Origin: Parus major
Taxonomy: Eukaryota; Chordata; Aves; Passeriformes; Paridae
Assembly: GCF_001522545.3 (NCBI RefSeq)
Contig: NC_031770.1
Coordinates: 17,462,751-17,526,750, forward strand
Length of the DNA stretch: 64,000 bases
Reading direction: 5' to 3'
Of the stretch, positions 49,636 through 63,275 are shown piece by piece. The translations under genes and the position numbers were made by a program. How positions within the stretch are numbered: position 1 is the stretch's first letter; the number at the start of each line of letters is the position of its first letter. The notes under the pieces were generated by a model that saw only the letters and a program-made list of their open reading frames with translations, was not told the origin of the DNA and made no database searches.

Positions 49636-52600
49636 TGCTCCTTTGCTGTCCTGCCTATTATGGGGCTGAGAAGGCATCAGCAATGGGTTCTGTTTGCTTC
49701 CTGTGATCCCTGATTCCCTTGCTGTTGGCTAAAACATCATTAAGCTTGTTCAGAAGGAGACTGTGTGGATTTGTTTCTGAAAGCTTTACAGAAATCTGTG
49801 GACAAATTGTCTAAGCTCAGGGCATTTCCAGATTGCATATCCTTAATTGTATTAAACACTTCAGAGCCATCTGACAGTTTGTCTCACAGTTGCACCATCT
49901 GGTCTGGAAATTTAGGCAAGCTTTACTTCCTGGAAAAACTCGGAGACAGTCACATTGGAGTGTCATTAAATGGCCCCTGGGCTGCTCTTTGATGGAGAAC
50001 AGGCTACTATAGTGTCACTGCTGATAGTGTGCTGATTGAGAGAAACAAGGTTTTAGGGGCTCATTAGTTCTGATTAATTAGGCTAAAATACAGCTTTCTT
50101 GCCCTTCTTGTCTTTGCAAAATGACTAGTTACCCCCCAATGCAAACCATAAAAATTGGCTTTATTTTAATTTCTTTGTATTTGTAAATATGTACACAAAT
50201 TAGTCTGCTTTCAAAATAAATTCTTGTTGTGTTTTACAGGTTTACTTGACTGCACAGCACTTGAAGACTTTAATGCACTTGTAACACCCATGTGAGGTAG
50301 GGTGTATGGCTACCTTCACAGCAGCAACAGGAGGACCCATGGAAATAAGGTCATGTAGGAGAAGCTGTTTTTCATGAGGATTACACCAGCTGCATGAAAA
50401 CCCCTTTAGTGCTGATTTCACACCTGTTAGCTCCTGTGTGCTCGCTCTCTTTCCCTAAGGTGGAGGAAACCCTGAAAATAACTTGCTAAGAGATTCCCAA
50501 GGTGAGATGGGTGTCCCAGGCCAAGTGTGCAGACACGGTGTGTGGTGGGCTCAGGAAAGCTCCTGTTTCAAGAGGGAAACTTACTAATGCCCTCTCATCA
50601 TGTGGTCAGTGTGCTCTGCTCTGGCTGGCTCAGAGGGGTTGAGGATGCTGCTTTCCGTATCTGAAAATTTAGGAACAGGTTTTCATTCTCTTTTGTAGTT
50701 GGCAAGGAGAGGCAGGGTGGCCACTACTGAAGGGCAAGAGAAATGATTAGAGAAATGCTTTCATTTGCATGCTGTAGCCACTGCAGACTCAGTTTTTTTG
50801 ATAATTTTGACCAATAAACAAAGATTTTCTGTTTAAAATTATTTGAAGACCAGAGATCTATTTGTTTGCTTGAATCTGCCAGTAATTAGGTCCAATAATA
50901 CATCATATTTCCCAAAAATGCTATGGATCACAGAAGTAAACCTGTATCTCCAGAGAATCACTTTCGAATTTACAGGAGAAGCTGATTTGGTTTGAAATAA
51001 AATCCTGAACATTTCATGGACTCAAACCTGAATTGTATCTGGAGACTTATCTGGAGGCCATCCCATTCCTTCCAGTTCCAGATTGGAAGTGGGTGAGTCC
51101 AGATGAGAAATTAAGTCTGCTCAGCTAGAACTTGTGCCCTGACATCAGTAAGCAGTCAGCAGTGGCAGACAAGAATGCTTTTCTCTTCTTTGGATTTGCT
51201 GGTTTTTCACCTGCAGGGCTGAACATCTAGGAGATTGTCTTATAGCTTGTGTGGAACATGTGGGACTTCCCAGCTTCCTGCTTCAGCTTCTGTGTTCACC
51301 ATGCTGTGAGATAAATGCTTAATGGCTTTTTTTTTAATTCCCTTTTGCTCCACTCTCTCTCCCTCTTCCCCCATTCGCAGCTCTCCCCATTGAGAGCATG
51401 TATTATTAGGAAAGATGATTTTCTTTGACAGCCAATATAATCAACCAGACACAGTCTGTTATCAGTGCACTGTTCTTGGGTAAGATTCAGTATTTGTATG
51501 ACACAGCAAAGTTCTTTGCTTGTTACCTGTTCTTCTTCTGAATAGGAAAAGCCTCAAGCCTGATTGCACCATCTGGGATGATCCCAAGATCAAGACTGAA
51601 ATTTTGATCAGTTCTGTGTGCTAAGGGAGGCTGATTGCTCCTGGTTTCCAGAGGGTAATTCCAAAGCAATGCTGTGGAAGTGAAATGACATTAGTCAATA
51701 CTGGAGCCAGGATAAACACGACCAGAAGCTGAGACATTTCTCTCTTCCTCTTAGGTGACACAGCAAGCAATGCTGCCTTGCAGCAGGGTGCAACTTTAGG
51801 GTTGTTGGTGTCTGGGTAAAATACACTGTTGGGTGAGGAGACTTTGTTCTGCCCAGCTTTATTCCTGGCCCTCTTACAATCTGCTGTTATTTTCTGCCGT
51901 GCTTCCAAAGGTGCAGCTTCAGGAAGAGAGTACAACAGTGGCTTGAGGCATCTCTGCTTCTGTTTCTTAGCTTCTGAGCTGCTCAGGGGCCAGTTGAAAT
52001 TAGAGCAGCCCCTGTGGGTGCTCCTGCACACACTGTACCCACCTGCTCCTGTTTCTGGAGCACAGAATGCCTCAGTCACACCCCTGTCCCTGACTTTGCC
52101 CCTGTGCCAAGGACAGAGATGGTGGCACTGTACGAATACAGGCTTTGTGATGCTCCATAGCAGCTGTTGTATTGGTGGAGCAGTCTGAAGGCCAAAATGT
52201 GTTTCTGAAATGTTTATATTGTTTCTTTAGGGTGTTGCAAGAGTTGGAGTTTATGAGTTTTGGTGTTACAGAACCCAGGTTTTAATATGTTGGAGGCAAG
52301 TTTAGCTTGTGTCTCATAGAGGCAGAAATGAGGGTGGAGGCATTCCAGATACACTTGTGAGTTTGTCTAGCTCAGCAGGTGACTAAGACCTTGCTGTGTG
52401 TCCCAGTGTAGCAATACCAGTGATGAGAAACTGCAGATAGAAGCAATGGATACATTGCTCAGCTTCCCACACATTCCTTAAGTGGATGATCTGGAGAGCA
52501 AAATAAGATCGTCAAAGGTTTTCGGAAAAGTCAGCCAAAGATGGTGTCTATATGGGCCAATTCCTTAAAAAAAACAACAAAACAACAAAACAAAAAAACC

Positions 52601-55600
52601 ACAAACATTTTGGTTGGCTAAGAAAACTTGGCATTCAATAATTTTTTACCCCAATAATATGGGGTATTTTGACAGAAAATGGGCATTGCTTAAAAAAAAA
52701 AAAAAAGAAAAAATCCAAATTGCAGAGAACGACAAAAAGAGACCATTTTTCATGAAAGAATGGCATATGACCCATTCCTTCCATGTCTTAAAATTGCTTC
52801 ATTATTTGGGTGAATTATTTATAACTAACTGGGCTTTCCTTCACTCAAGCCCCTATAGTTCTGTGCAAGAAAAGGAATTTTCCATTACAGAGGCATGTAA
52901 TGGGGTTTTGAATTTAATATTCATGTGGTGTGATGTGGGTCTCTGAGTAAAACATCCTGCCTGAACATGAAGCACCAGCACTAACCTGGTTCAGCAGAAC
53001 ACTGAGCCCCTCTCATTTCATAGGCCTGGTTGTCTGCTGTGTCACAGGCATAAGGGAATGAAACCTGAACTCTTGCAGTCCCACCGCTGAGGGGTGTCAT
53101 GAAAAGCCTTCTCAAGGTTTTTCTGCATTTCCTGGTGGATTGCAAGAGCAGCCAGCAAGATGAGTGTTCCAGAAAACTTCCATTTTAGTAGCCTCATTGC
53201 TTCAGTGAGATGTGCATTGTCCATACCAAACATGATTTCCTCTTCCCAATGAAGATGAAGAAAGCTGTGCCTCCCTTTGCCCCAGGTAATTAGCACAGAC
53301 CTTCCCCAGGAGGGTAAAGGTCTCTCCTGCTGCATATTGTTCGTGCCTTCTCCAAAGTGAAGCTGCTTTTCCAAGGTGTAAACACTCTAGCAAAGGTTGT
53401 GTGTTGCTGCTTGGAACAGTTTTTCCAGCTGGGAATGTGCTACTCTGATTGCCTCTCCATTTTTAATTTATTTTTTTGTAATTTTGTGGTATAAATACAG
53501 AAAGATAAAAACAGATAGATCTGTTGCTGAACTAGAAGGCTGAAAACTTTTCATTTTCCATTTTGACGCACAAGCAAATTTATTTCTTGTATTCTATATT
53601 TTTTGTTTAGAGTATTGGATTTTCGGTTTTTTTCCTTAACCTCATGAGGAGTTATTTTTTAATATTTATAATGCACTTTCTCAGCTGAAAGAGAAAGAGG
53701 AAGAAAATGGATTGCTGATCTAAATATCAGGGATGTAATTGTTTTCTCCCACAAAAATGAGCATGCAAGGGACTAAGAAGGAACTAATTTAGAAATGTTT
53801 TCCCCCCATCTTTTGTCCCTTGTTGCTGAAATGGGGAATTTTCTTCCAAAACTCCCACTGAGATCCCATGGGACTCTAAGCTGGTTTCTGCCCATCCAAA
53901 GGCTGATGTGAGTTTTGGAGCAACTGCTGAATTCTTTGGAGTTGTGTTCAGGCCCTGCTGAAGCCAGTGGCGAACAAGGGCACAAGGTGAGGTCAGTCAA
54001 TGATGAGGGCTGAGCCAGCTCAGTCTTTCCTTTCACTGCCTGCAGATGTGAGTTCTCTGTGAACTCCAGGGAGTTCAGGGAAGGCCATTCCAGTTTCTGA
54101 AGCACAGCTGAAGTCAGTCATATCATTTACTTTGTGGAAGAATGTGCAGTCAAGCCTTTCTTGAGAAAGAGAGAAGGTGTGCTGTGGGCTCCAGGAATGC
54201 CGTGGCATCCTTTATAAAGCCGCTTAGAGGAAACCAGTTCCTTCTTTCTTGCAGCAGAACCAACAGGCAGAAACCCGTGTCCTGGGGGCAGCTTGGGTTG
54301 TGGCCATGATGTTACAGCACTTCAGAGCTTGTGGGCCCCATCTCTACATGTTCCAGCTGCACAGTGAGTTTGAACAGGCACCTTGTGAGCTGTGTCTGTC
54401 TGAAAAAAGACTGAGGAATCCGACACAGACCAATGCTGATAGTGCTTTAACCATAGGGTTGTTTGTAACCTGCTTGGAGCACCAAATGCCTTATTTTGTT
54501 TAGCAAGCCTGGAGAATTCATCAGGAAATAAGTTTGTACCCTTCCTTAATGAGATGAATTATATCTGTGCTAACCATGACAGATATAATTCAGCTTACTA
54601 TGCAAGGGCCCAAATAATTTATAAGCCAAAAAAAAAAAAAAAGAAAATGTTGTTCAAGAGCAGACTTTGTAAACAACTCAATCTTGCCAATTCCTGTGGT
54701 ACTGAAAGAATTAGTTTCCTTCTGGTTGTCTAGGTAACAAACTCTTTGGGGCTAGTATTCAGGCAGTATAAATCAGCAGAGCTTTTATGCTGACTTGTAT
54801 CAGTTTGTATCCTCCTGCAGCTTGTACAGCACCGTGAGCAGTGCCAGCTCCTTCCAAATGCATCACATTTTAGCATCCACCAGGTATCTCTGAAGGCAGG
54901 TGCTGGCTATAAAGGCTTGTGTTCTGCACCAATTCTAGTTGTCACATCCTTTGTGCCTCTTGACAGTCCTTGTCAGCTAGACACCATTCTGATGGATATA
55001 AAGGATCTCAGTGAACAGAGATGGGTGTCTGCTGCATGCCATGAGATGTGTGGTTGCTTTGGCCTCCCAACTCACTGTTCAGGCCCCTTTTACCCTTACT
55101 CTGGTGTAGGCAAGGGTCAAGGGAAGGACATATCTTTGAGAAGCAAGAGTTTTTCTTCTTTTGTGTAGTGGAGTGTGTCCTCCCAGTGTCTTACTGTGGA
55201 TGGTAATGGGCTAACTAATGAGATTTGGTGTAGAAACTATTCATCAGTTATGCAAATCAGATGTGAAAATAATGTGCTTGGGGCTTTTGATTTGGGTTGG
55301 ATTTTTTTTTTTCTCTTAAAACACAGAGCATACGGTTGCCTTAATGCCAAGAGGGAGAGGGAAGTGGTATGAAATGTTCCTGCTGGATGTGTTTTTATCA
55401 TCCTTGCTGTAGTTGGTTCACTCTCTGAGGTACTTCATCTTTAATGGAAGCTGTTTAGCGACAGCAGAAGAGATGCTAAGATGCTCTGTTCTAGACAGCA
55501 GTGGAGGGGCTTTCAGCCCTAGATCTCAGTGCTGGGGTCATTTTGATGGCTACAGGATTTGACAGCCTTGTTTGCAACAGCTGCATTTTTCCTGCTTGCT

Positions 55601-57396
55601 CATTATATGTAGAGAATGTGAATCCCTGGGAAAATAGTAATGGATGGAAAGAAGACTCTTGAGCCACCTTGCTGTTATGGCAAGACACTATTGGGCCCTG
55701 CATGCTGTGTGGGATGAGCTGGGATCAGAGCTCAGGTGGAAAGCCCTGGGAGCCCATGAGCAGTGCCAGGGAGCAGCAGGGGCAAGGGAGGAGCTAGGCT
55801 GGGATGTGCAAGGATCCTGCCCAGCAAGGCCAAGCATCCCTCCCTTAGCTACCCAAAAAACAGAGGCAAGCAGTAGTAGCAAGGCTCCAGGAAAGCTTTT
55901 GCTTCCTTACCCAGCTCCTGAAAATAGTGTTGTGTTTGAGTAGAAATGCAAAATCTTGTGTCAGCCTAGTGTGAAGACTGCACATAAAATAATGAAAGGT
56001 CTGGAAGCAGGGAATCGGGATTCCAGTTGCAGTTCTGACTTAGAGTCCTGTTGCACGTGGCAGAGTTTTTTCCCTTCCTGTGCAAGTGTATAAATGGATG
56101 CTACAGCAGATGCCTGCTTTGGGATTTCTTCATTCAGTTCCCAGCAGAAGCCAGGAAAGTGAATTAGAAATAATTTTATTAAAATTAGAATGAATAATGT
56201 TGTTTTTTCTGTCTAAACTTTGGCATATTTGGAGTCCAAGACTGCAGCTGAGTTTGGCTGTGATCCAACATGAATGACTATGAACCTCTTTTACATTGCT
56301 TTTTTTTTTTTTTACCATTTACTCCTTGTCATTAAAAAAAAAAACTCATGTAAAACCACAATTTGAGTTGCTATTTGGACTCATTTCTGATAAGCTGTCA
56401 AAAAAAAAAAAATTATGACGTTGCTCCAGTGAAAATACTTGGTTTAGTTTTTTCTCATTTTTTGCATGTTTTTCATCACCAGCAACTGAGTTGTTGTTTA
56501 TCCTTGTCACTGATGTTTTCAGGAGGCTTCAACCTATATTTCCTGTTTTGCCCTATGATACAAGATGCTTATGTGAAAGTAAAACACAAAAAGCATTGCT
56601 ATACATTTATTCCATAAATTTTATGTATTTGTGCATGTCCATTTTTTGTTGCAGAGACAAGCCTGTTTTTAAACCTCCAAATCAGAATTTCAGTTGAGGG
56701 AACTTTTCTTAGTCTATGATTGTGAAGGTCTACTATAGCTGCAGCTGTAGAGGCTTGATTTTATTCTTGATGGAAGGAGTGAATTTCCTTAAAGGATGTC
56801 TTTGCTTTTGTCAGAAACTAATTTTGTCACACAATTGGCAAAGTACTGGAATGTCAGAGCAGATGTCAGAAAACAAAAGGAGATCAGACATCATCAGATG
56901 CTTTAAAACAAAGAAATTTTCCTCTGGCAGAAGAAACCCTAGCCAAAACAAAAAACCCAAAAACAAAATCCAAAAACTTAAAAAACCTCAACATGTTGGA
57001 CAGCATAATTTTTTAAGAAACTTTAAGTGACAAGAGGCATTACCTTTTTAGATGTCACAATTGCTTCTACTCTTTCTGGAGTATTTTGCACTGCAGAGAA
57101 GCAACACTTAGAAAAGCAACACTTTTGGTCAGAGGGATGTTCTTTGTGAGGTTCTTTAGTTGTTGCTTCAACGAATTTGAACTCTGCTCCCTTTTATAGT
57201 GAGATAACAATGGAAGTTTTGCAAATGTCCAGCAGAAGATGACTGACCATTTCTGCAACCTGAATTGTTCAGAGAAGGGATATTTGACAATCTGAGCAAT
57301 AATTTAAACTGATCTGTAGTTTGATAGGTGTAATATATGTTTGTATAATTTGTATTTTATTGTATATGTATATAAACAGAAAGGGAAATAAAAAAT

Positions 57397-58007
57397 TGTT
57401 ACAGATATCAAACAGACATTCACAACGAGGAATTACAACATGACAGCCAGGAGCCGAAGGAGAAAGAGTAATTTGCAAAAGAACAGGAATGGCACCAAGG
57501 AGGGCAAGGCTCACCCAAGCAAGACAGGTGCTCTAACGACCCAGTGATTAATATCTGATACTGACCTGATCTGATTCTCCAGGACCATGCATCTCAATAC
57601 CCAGTTCCCATAACTCTCCCCCTCTCTTGGAACCTGTGTTAACAATCCAACAGAAAAATTCTCCAGACCATGCATCTTGTACTCAGTTCTCATAAAATCT
57701 ACTCAGACTTTTCCTCCCTTCTCGGAAACTTAGTTAACAAACCAACAGAAAATACGAATATGCAACAAACTTTGGAAGAAAGAAAGAAACTGAGACTGCA
57801 CAGCCTCAGGCTGTATAAAAACTCATCTCTCCAAAGGACAGGTGGTGAACTTGGGGGAATCAGTGTGATAGAGGCTGGTTCAGAGTTCACCCAGTGCCGA
57901 TCCCGGGCTCGACGCTGACCGTGATTGTGGTTGTTTCCAAAATTAGGTTTGGCAAATTTTTCAGTTAAATTGTTATTGATAAATTTGGCTGAATTTCATT
58001 TATAACA
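57397..58007 (+). mobile_element. LTR-like block with internal tandem duplication
   Basis: Begins TGTTACAG and ends TATAACA. A TATA-like CTGTATAAAA sits at 57811-57820. A C+G-rich segment with GATCCCGGGCTCGACGC follows, then an AT-rich tail. Upstream of the TATA, a roughly 95-bp unit occurs twice. This layout resembles an avian ERVL-class LTR. Neither edge is confirmed by a target-site duplication, and I saw no internal retroviral sequence. Confidence 0.5.
57570..57755 (+). repeat. Two tandem copies of a ~95-bp unit inside the LTR-like block
   Basis: Both copies contain TTCTCCAG(G)ACCATGCATCT, then CAGTTC(C/T)CATAA, then GTTAACAA(T/A)CCAACAGAAAA. Copy 1 is about 57575-57658 and copy 2 about 57658-57755. 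They have diverged by substitutions and small indels. Confidence 0.75.
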
Positions 58008-58361
58008 TAGGGGATTTTGAAAATACAAGTCTAAACCTCATCTTTTTGCACTTTTAAATGATCAGGTCCTCCTTTGTACACTTCTAGAATAGCCCCCCAT
58101 AAAATTGAACTGCCCTAGCTTTAAAAAACCCTCCAATAGCTATTGTCTTACAGAATGATTTAAACCCAAAAACAAGAAAGAAAATGGAAGAAACAAACTA
58201 GTGACAGAAATTTGCATATGGAGAATAGATTAAAATATTTTTATTGTTTACCTATATTAAAAAAGAAGAAAATTATTCTGTGGAATGCTGTATTGTATAA
58301 AAGCTTACATAATTTACTCAGTTAGCTCTTCATAATGACAACAGATTTGATTGGACATACT

Positions 58362-58738
58362 TGTCAGGAAAATCCACAAACACCAGAGGTTTATGTCCAA
58401 AAAGGAGACAGGAGTCCTGAAGCTTTATTCAAATAAAGGGAGAGAGTCCACCAGGGCACACGCTCGTGGGGTTTTCTCTCTTGGTGTTTAGGTGGGCGCA
58501 GCCTCCTTTTATCCTAAACTGGCTGCTCCTTGCTCTCTTCCTTTCCCCATTGGCTGAGGTACTAGGAAAGTACAGCCTTCCCGAACTGCCTTCCACATAT
58601 TGCTCCTTGAACCTATTATTTTACCCCAAAAGGGTAAAGTTCAGGCTTGTGCTGAGCCTTGTCTGTTATAGGAGCAGAGCTGTCTGGGCTCTGCAACAAA
58701 CCTGCCCAGTGTTAGAAGAGACATTAAACCCCATTTCA
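58362..58738 (-). mobile_element. Solo LTR-like block, minus orientation
   Basis: Read on the minus strand it has a CCAAT box (from CCCATTGGCTGAG on the plus strand, about 58548-58560), a TATA-like GATAAAAG (about 58506-58513) and AATAAA (58424-58429). It then ends in CCTGACA at 58362. The 5' edge is probably TGAAATGGG at 58738. Order and spacing fit a short retroviral LTR, possibly ERVK-like. An open frame of 171 codons on the plus strand crosses it and has no coding character. Confidence 0.6.
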
Positions 58739-60486
58739 AAGACATTAACACCCACACTTTCACTCATGGAATTGTTTGTAAGGACATTAGCTTTCCTCTC
58801 ATACTGTACCTTCAATCAAAGAAGAGTGTCTCTGTGGAAGAGGTGTTCACTAGTGCAGACACTCATCCATATGGGCTGGGCATGGAAACTTCTCTGTTCC
58901 TCAGCATCTGTTTTCAGAGCCAGTGAGGGAAGAAGCTACACAACAGAGAAGACTGATCTTGGTAATTTACCAGATCAATAAGGCAAAATACGGCTGTTGG
59001 AAGGAGCACAGCACAGGGAAAATAGTTACCAGCAGGTTCACAGCCAATTTTGATGCCATTATATGTACTGTAGAAGTATCTGGCCTTTCAACCTGAGCTC
59101 ATTTGAATCCTTTGAAGGATGTGTGTAAAGGCGGAGAAAAGGTTTGGCTTCAAAGAGCAGCAAGAACTATTTTTTGTTTCAAAACACATATGTATTTTTG
59201 TCTATCTCTTGCAGAAGAAAAGGGTTTCAATGCTGGGAAGAGTTTATCATGTTAAGTCAGCTTATTTGGTCCATCTCAAGATAAAGATGGGATTTAGGAT
59301 GTGTCTTTCTGGCTTGGGACCCATCACAGGAATGAACAAGGCATTGATGGATAACAGGAGAGCAGGACCTTGCCCTTTCAGACCCATGTGCTCACCTGCA
59401 CATTTGCTTTTTGGACCTCCCTGAGAGGTGCTGATGGGCTGTATGTGCCTGCATTGTTCCTGGGATTTCTGCCATCCTTTGCTGCTCTGGAGCAACTCAC
59501 TGACTGTTTGCTAGGAGTGCACCATGAAATGTTCCTGCTCCTGGTGAATGGCAGCTCTGACTGTAATGGGATTTCTCAGAAGGATAACTATGACGTTTAG
59601 ACTGAGCATCGCCAGATTTACAAGTGCAGAGGTGGCCCTGTGTAGCACTGAGATGTGCTCCAGACAAGTGCTGTTCCCTGTCCTTTTTCAGCCTAGCACT
59701 ATGTCAGAGCACTGGGGCTTTTGCTGCAATTATTGACCCAATTTATTAAAATTTTAATAAGAGCTGCTGACTGTGGAAGAGCCAGGCAGTGTCTGGAAAA
59801 CATCTCACCAAGAGCCATTACAGCTCCCAGTGCGTGCATAGGGTATGAGCAAGCACTTAGCTGCTCTCAGCCAGGCACACGGCTGAGCCTCCGGAGCTCT
59901 TCTGCCCTCACTGAAGGAGGTGGATGTTTTGTAACTCACTCCCCATGTCTGGCCTTGCCCTGGATTTCACAGATCTGTCCTAACTGTCCATCTATGATGA
60001 CCCTGAGCTTTTGCATAATTCTTATAGACCAGCTTGCTCTCCACTCTGAGATGTATTAACTTGACTCATCCATATCCATGATAGCAAACAACACCACGAG
60101 CTCTACTAACACATTGCTGCCTCCTGCCTTGTGGTTCTTTCTGTAACAGGGATGGAGGGACACAGCACAGGAGGGAGAAGTGACTGGAATTTTCCTAGTG
60201 CTTAGAAAAATGTACTCTCCTTTCATTACAATGTTCTCAGAAGGCAGAACAATTCATGTCAGTGCAGCAGCAACTTGCTCTCTCTACCTTTTCTTAACAA
60301 AGTTTTCTCCCCCCTAGTTCCACCTACCTGGAGTGGGAGATGACATCACTGGTAACAGCAGTGAAAGGTTGAAATGGCCAAAGTACAACATCATTGTGGA
60401 AAAGGACCATGTGATTCATTAGAAATGCAAATGCAATGTTCAGAAGGGGGATGAAGAAATCCTCCTAGGAGTTTTGCTGGAAACAA

Positions 60487-60930
60487 TGGGATAAATAACT
60501 CTCCAACACTATTTTCTGGCATTAGAAAGTAAACATTATTTTATTCACAGCACCATGGTGATAGCTCCACCTGGATGCACACCCACTTACCAAACTTTTT
60601 CACTGTTTATAAATCTTTTGCAAACAAATCAATGTTCATTGGTTACAAAGTACATAAATCTCTTAATTAGTATTCTATCTTCTCTTTGTTATTTGCTACT
60701 TCTCATGCTAATTAATCCACATTTTCAGCCTTTTTACTATATTCTTCCTTGATAGAGTTTTCAGTACAAATGCTGAACGGTCTTCTTTAGTCTTTTTTTA
60801 TCTCTGGTTTTTGCACCATGTCCTTGTGGTCTATAAATTCTGCATTCCTGGTGTCCAGTTTTCAGCATACATCCTCTCCCTCAGGCTTTGTTCATGAAAG
60901 CATATCAAGGCTGATTTAGCAAAACTTAAA
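60487..60930 (-). mobile_element. Possible LTR fragment, minus orientation
   Basis: On the minus strand a TATA-like ATTTATAAA (about 60606-60614) precedes GTGAATAAAA (AATAAA at 60540-60545). The block ends GTTATTTATCCCA, i.e. ...CA, at 60487. The sequence around the signal resembles an avian ERVL-class LTR. The upstream boundary is not clear. Confidence 0.4.
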
Positions 60931-61370
60931 GTTTCAGTGCTTTTCCCATCCACAGCAGTCTGTGAAAAAAACTTTGCTATGTGCTGGCTAAAGCGGAAGA
61001 TTACACAGCTTATTGTTATGATTAATTAAAACAATGAATTAGAAGAGTTAATTAAAACAATTAATTAATAAAGTTAATGAGGAAAGTTATATCATTTCCA
61101 ACAGAAGGATGTTCTGAGAATGGTTTTTAGGAATAATGGAATGAGACAAAGGAAACACAAATTTTGGCTGAACAAGTAGAAAATTTGCATAGCTGAGATT
61201 CATTACACCAAGAGATACTCTCCTAGGATTGGAGGTAGAAGAATACATCTTTTGAGTAATTGGAAACTGATGGGTGGATAAACCCAGGGAAATGATCCTT
61301 CGTGTTAGGCTGGGAGATATCTTGGACTTCCCCATCTCTCATTTCAAGGACTGTATGTTTGAGTGAAGTG

Positions 61371-61471
61371 AGTCACAGGACCCCCTTTCTCAGTGCCAGA
61401 AGTCACAGGAGTCACAGGACCCCCACTCAGTGCCTGGTATTCTGTGGTTCTCACACCCACAGAATACCAGG
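61371..61471 (+). repeat. Direct repeat followed by a perfect hairpin
   Basis: AGTCACAGGACCCCC followed by CTCAGTGCC occurs at 61371-61397 and again at 61410-61434. The second copy runs into an inverted repeat: CCTGGTATTCTGTGG (61433-61447) pairs perfectly over 15 bp with 61457-61471 across a 9-nt loop. Confidence 0.85.
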
Positions 61472-63010
61472 TCCTTGCTTGTGGTGAAGGTACCTTGGTG
61501 GCTGCTGTAACTTTTCTCTAAGCATTAAAAAAAGTACCTTTTAGGACAGTTATACATCATCTGTGTGTGGGTGCCTCCTTGGAATATTTAAGGTAAGTTT
61601 AGGTTTTTCCAAGCACCCAAGATACTGAAGATGGTAAGATTTTCCATGTATACTGAGAAGTCTTACCTCACATGGCTGTTTGGGGCATGATTTAGGATTT
61701 TGAGCACTTTTTCTTGTGTGAACTAGGACATATCTTACAGGGCAGAGAGATGGAACATTTTTATTTGCAAATCTTGAATATGAGATGGGTAACAAGGGAG
61801 ACTGGTCTCAGTTGCTGCCTCAGAAGGTGCCTTATGGCTGTAACCAGGCTTGAATGGTGGATTCTGATGGTTTTCAGTGCAGGAGGTGTGTGTGTGTATG
61901 TGCAGAGAGAAGGGTTTTTAGCATGAGTCAGTCTGGGACTGGTGATTTCAGATCAGAAGCTTTGAGGTGTTCCAAGCAGCATACAGTGTCTTTAGTGTAG
62001 GTGTTCAGGAAACATAGGAAAAAACTTCAGAAGAAAAATGAAAATAGTTTAGGGAGATGGTGACCAAAGTATCTAATAATGTGTATTTGCCTCTGTGAAA
62101 AATATGTTTGTTATTTCTTACTTCTCCTTTTTCATGCTGAAGGCTAGAATGGCAAATTTGGGGTCTAGAGCAAATCTTGTTTTTCCTATGATTTCTGATC
62201 CAGGATAACAGTTCAGACAATTTGAGAAGCAAGAAGGAATAGAGGGATTTCCAGCAAGCTTGACTTACATTTAATGCCCAAACAGAAAATGAGTGGTTCC
62301 TAAAGTACTGTGTAGTGGGTGCAGGGGGCACAGCCTGGGTTCCAGGAGTGAAGTGTTACTCCAGTCCATGGGTGCTGTTTGACATTCCCATCTGATGGGC
62401 AGAAATGACACTGAAGACAAATTGACAAAACAAACACAAATCCCACAAGTTCATCTTTGCTTTTTGTATGTTCACATACACATTTTGTCTGCTGTACTTT
62501 GTGCACTTTTTCCTACCTAAATTTGTTATGCATGACTATAACTTTTCCTGACAAGAGGCAATATTTCATGGTTGTATTTAGGTACCATTAGCTTGAGCTG
62601 TCCATGTCTGGGCAGCTGAGTACAAGTGGAGCTGTTTTAATAGCGTAGCTGCAGAATGGGGAGAGCTGCTATAAACTTGAGCTGTCTGGCTTTGCTGCAG
62701 ATCCAGCCTGGAGCCGGAACTGCTCAGACATGGCAGTTATATTTCAGTGGAGATATATTATTTATGAATTCCCGCCTGTCACCATATTTAAAAACATGTG
62801 AAATCTGTTGGTTTGCAGAAAATACGTCTGGGAGAGGTCAGCCAAGATAGCAAAGCGTGCGAAAATCATGGCAGACATCCACTTAGGGCTGTAAATCAAG
62901 CACTTTCCCTGGGTTTCAGACAGATACTTGATTTTGCTGGATTTGTCATGTGATGGTCTCTTAATCAAATAGGAATTTGAGGCTCAGTCTTATCAGAACC
63001 ACATGTGCTG

Positions 63011-63041
63011 TATTATTGTTGTTGTTGTTGTTGTTGTTTTT
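63011..63041 (+). repeat. (TTG)n microsatellite
   Basis: About nine TTG/TGT units just upstream of a CR1 3' fragment. No coding role. Confidence 0.9.
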
Positions 63042-63054
63042 GTGACTGATCATT

Positions 63055-63275
63055 ATTAGGGGAAACAAATACTTCTTATGGGGTGGTCAGGCACTGGCAA
63101 ATGTTTCCCAGAGATGCTGTTGATGTCCCATCCCTGGAAGTGCTCAAGGCCGGGTTGGATGGGGCTTTGAGTGACCTGGCCTAGTGGAAAGTGTCCCTGC
63201 CCATGGCAGTGGGTTGTAACTAGATAGTTTTTAAGTTCCTTTGCAATCCAAGCCATTTTAGAATTCTATGAATTG
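63055..63275 (+). mobile_element. CR1 LINE 3' fragment
   Basis: Plus-oriented: GATGTCCCATCCCTGGAAGT, GGTTGGATGGGGCTTTGAG, GTGTCCCTGCCCATGGCAG, then a degenerate terminal TAGAATTCTATGAAT. It follows a (TTG)n microsatellite. Confidence 0.85.

Larger units (their letters stand above)
48000..57390. other. Gene-poor region, middle part
   Basis: Apart from two CR1 fragments (48705 and 49428) and A/C-rich tracts near 52570, nothing was recognised. The longest frame (about 51621-52079, minus, 152 codons) has no known motif. Confidence 0.5.

Noticed and set aside
51621..52079. 152-codon minus-strand open frame
   Set aside because: No homology recognised, no splice or promoter context, and an equally open frame lies on the opposite strand.
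58466..58981. 171-codon plus-strand open frame
   Set aside because: It crosses an LTR-like block in antisense and shows no retroviral or cellular protein motif.
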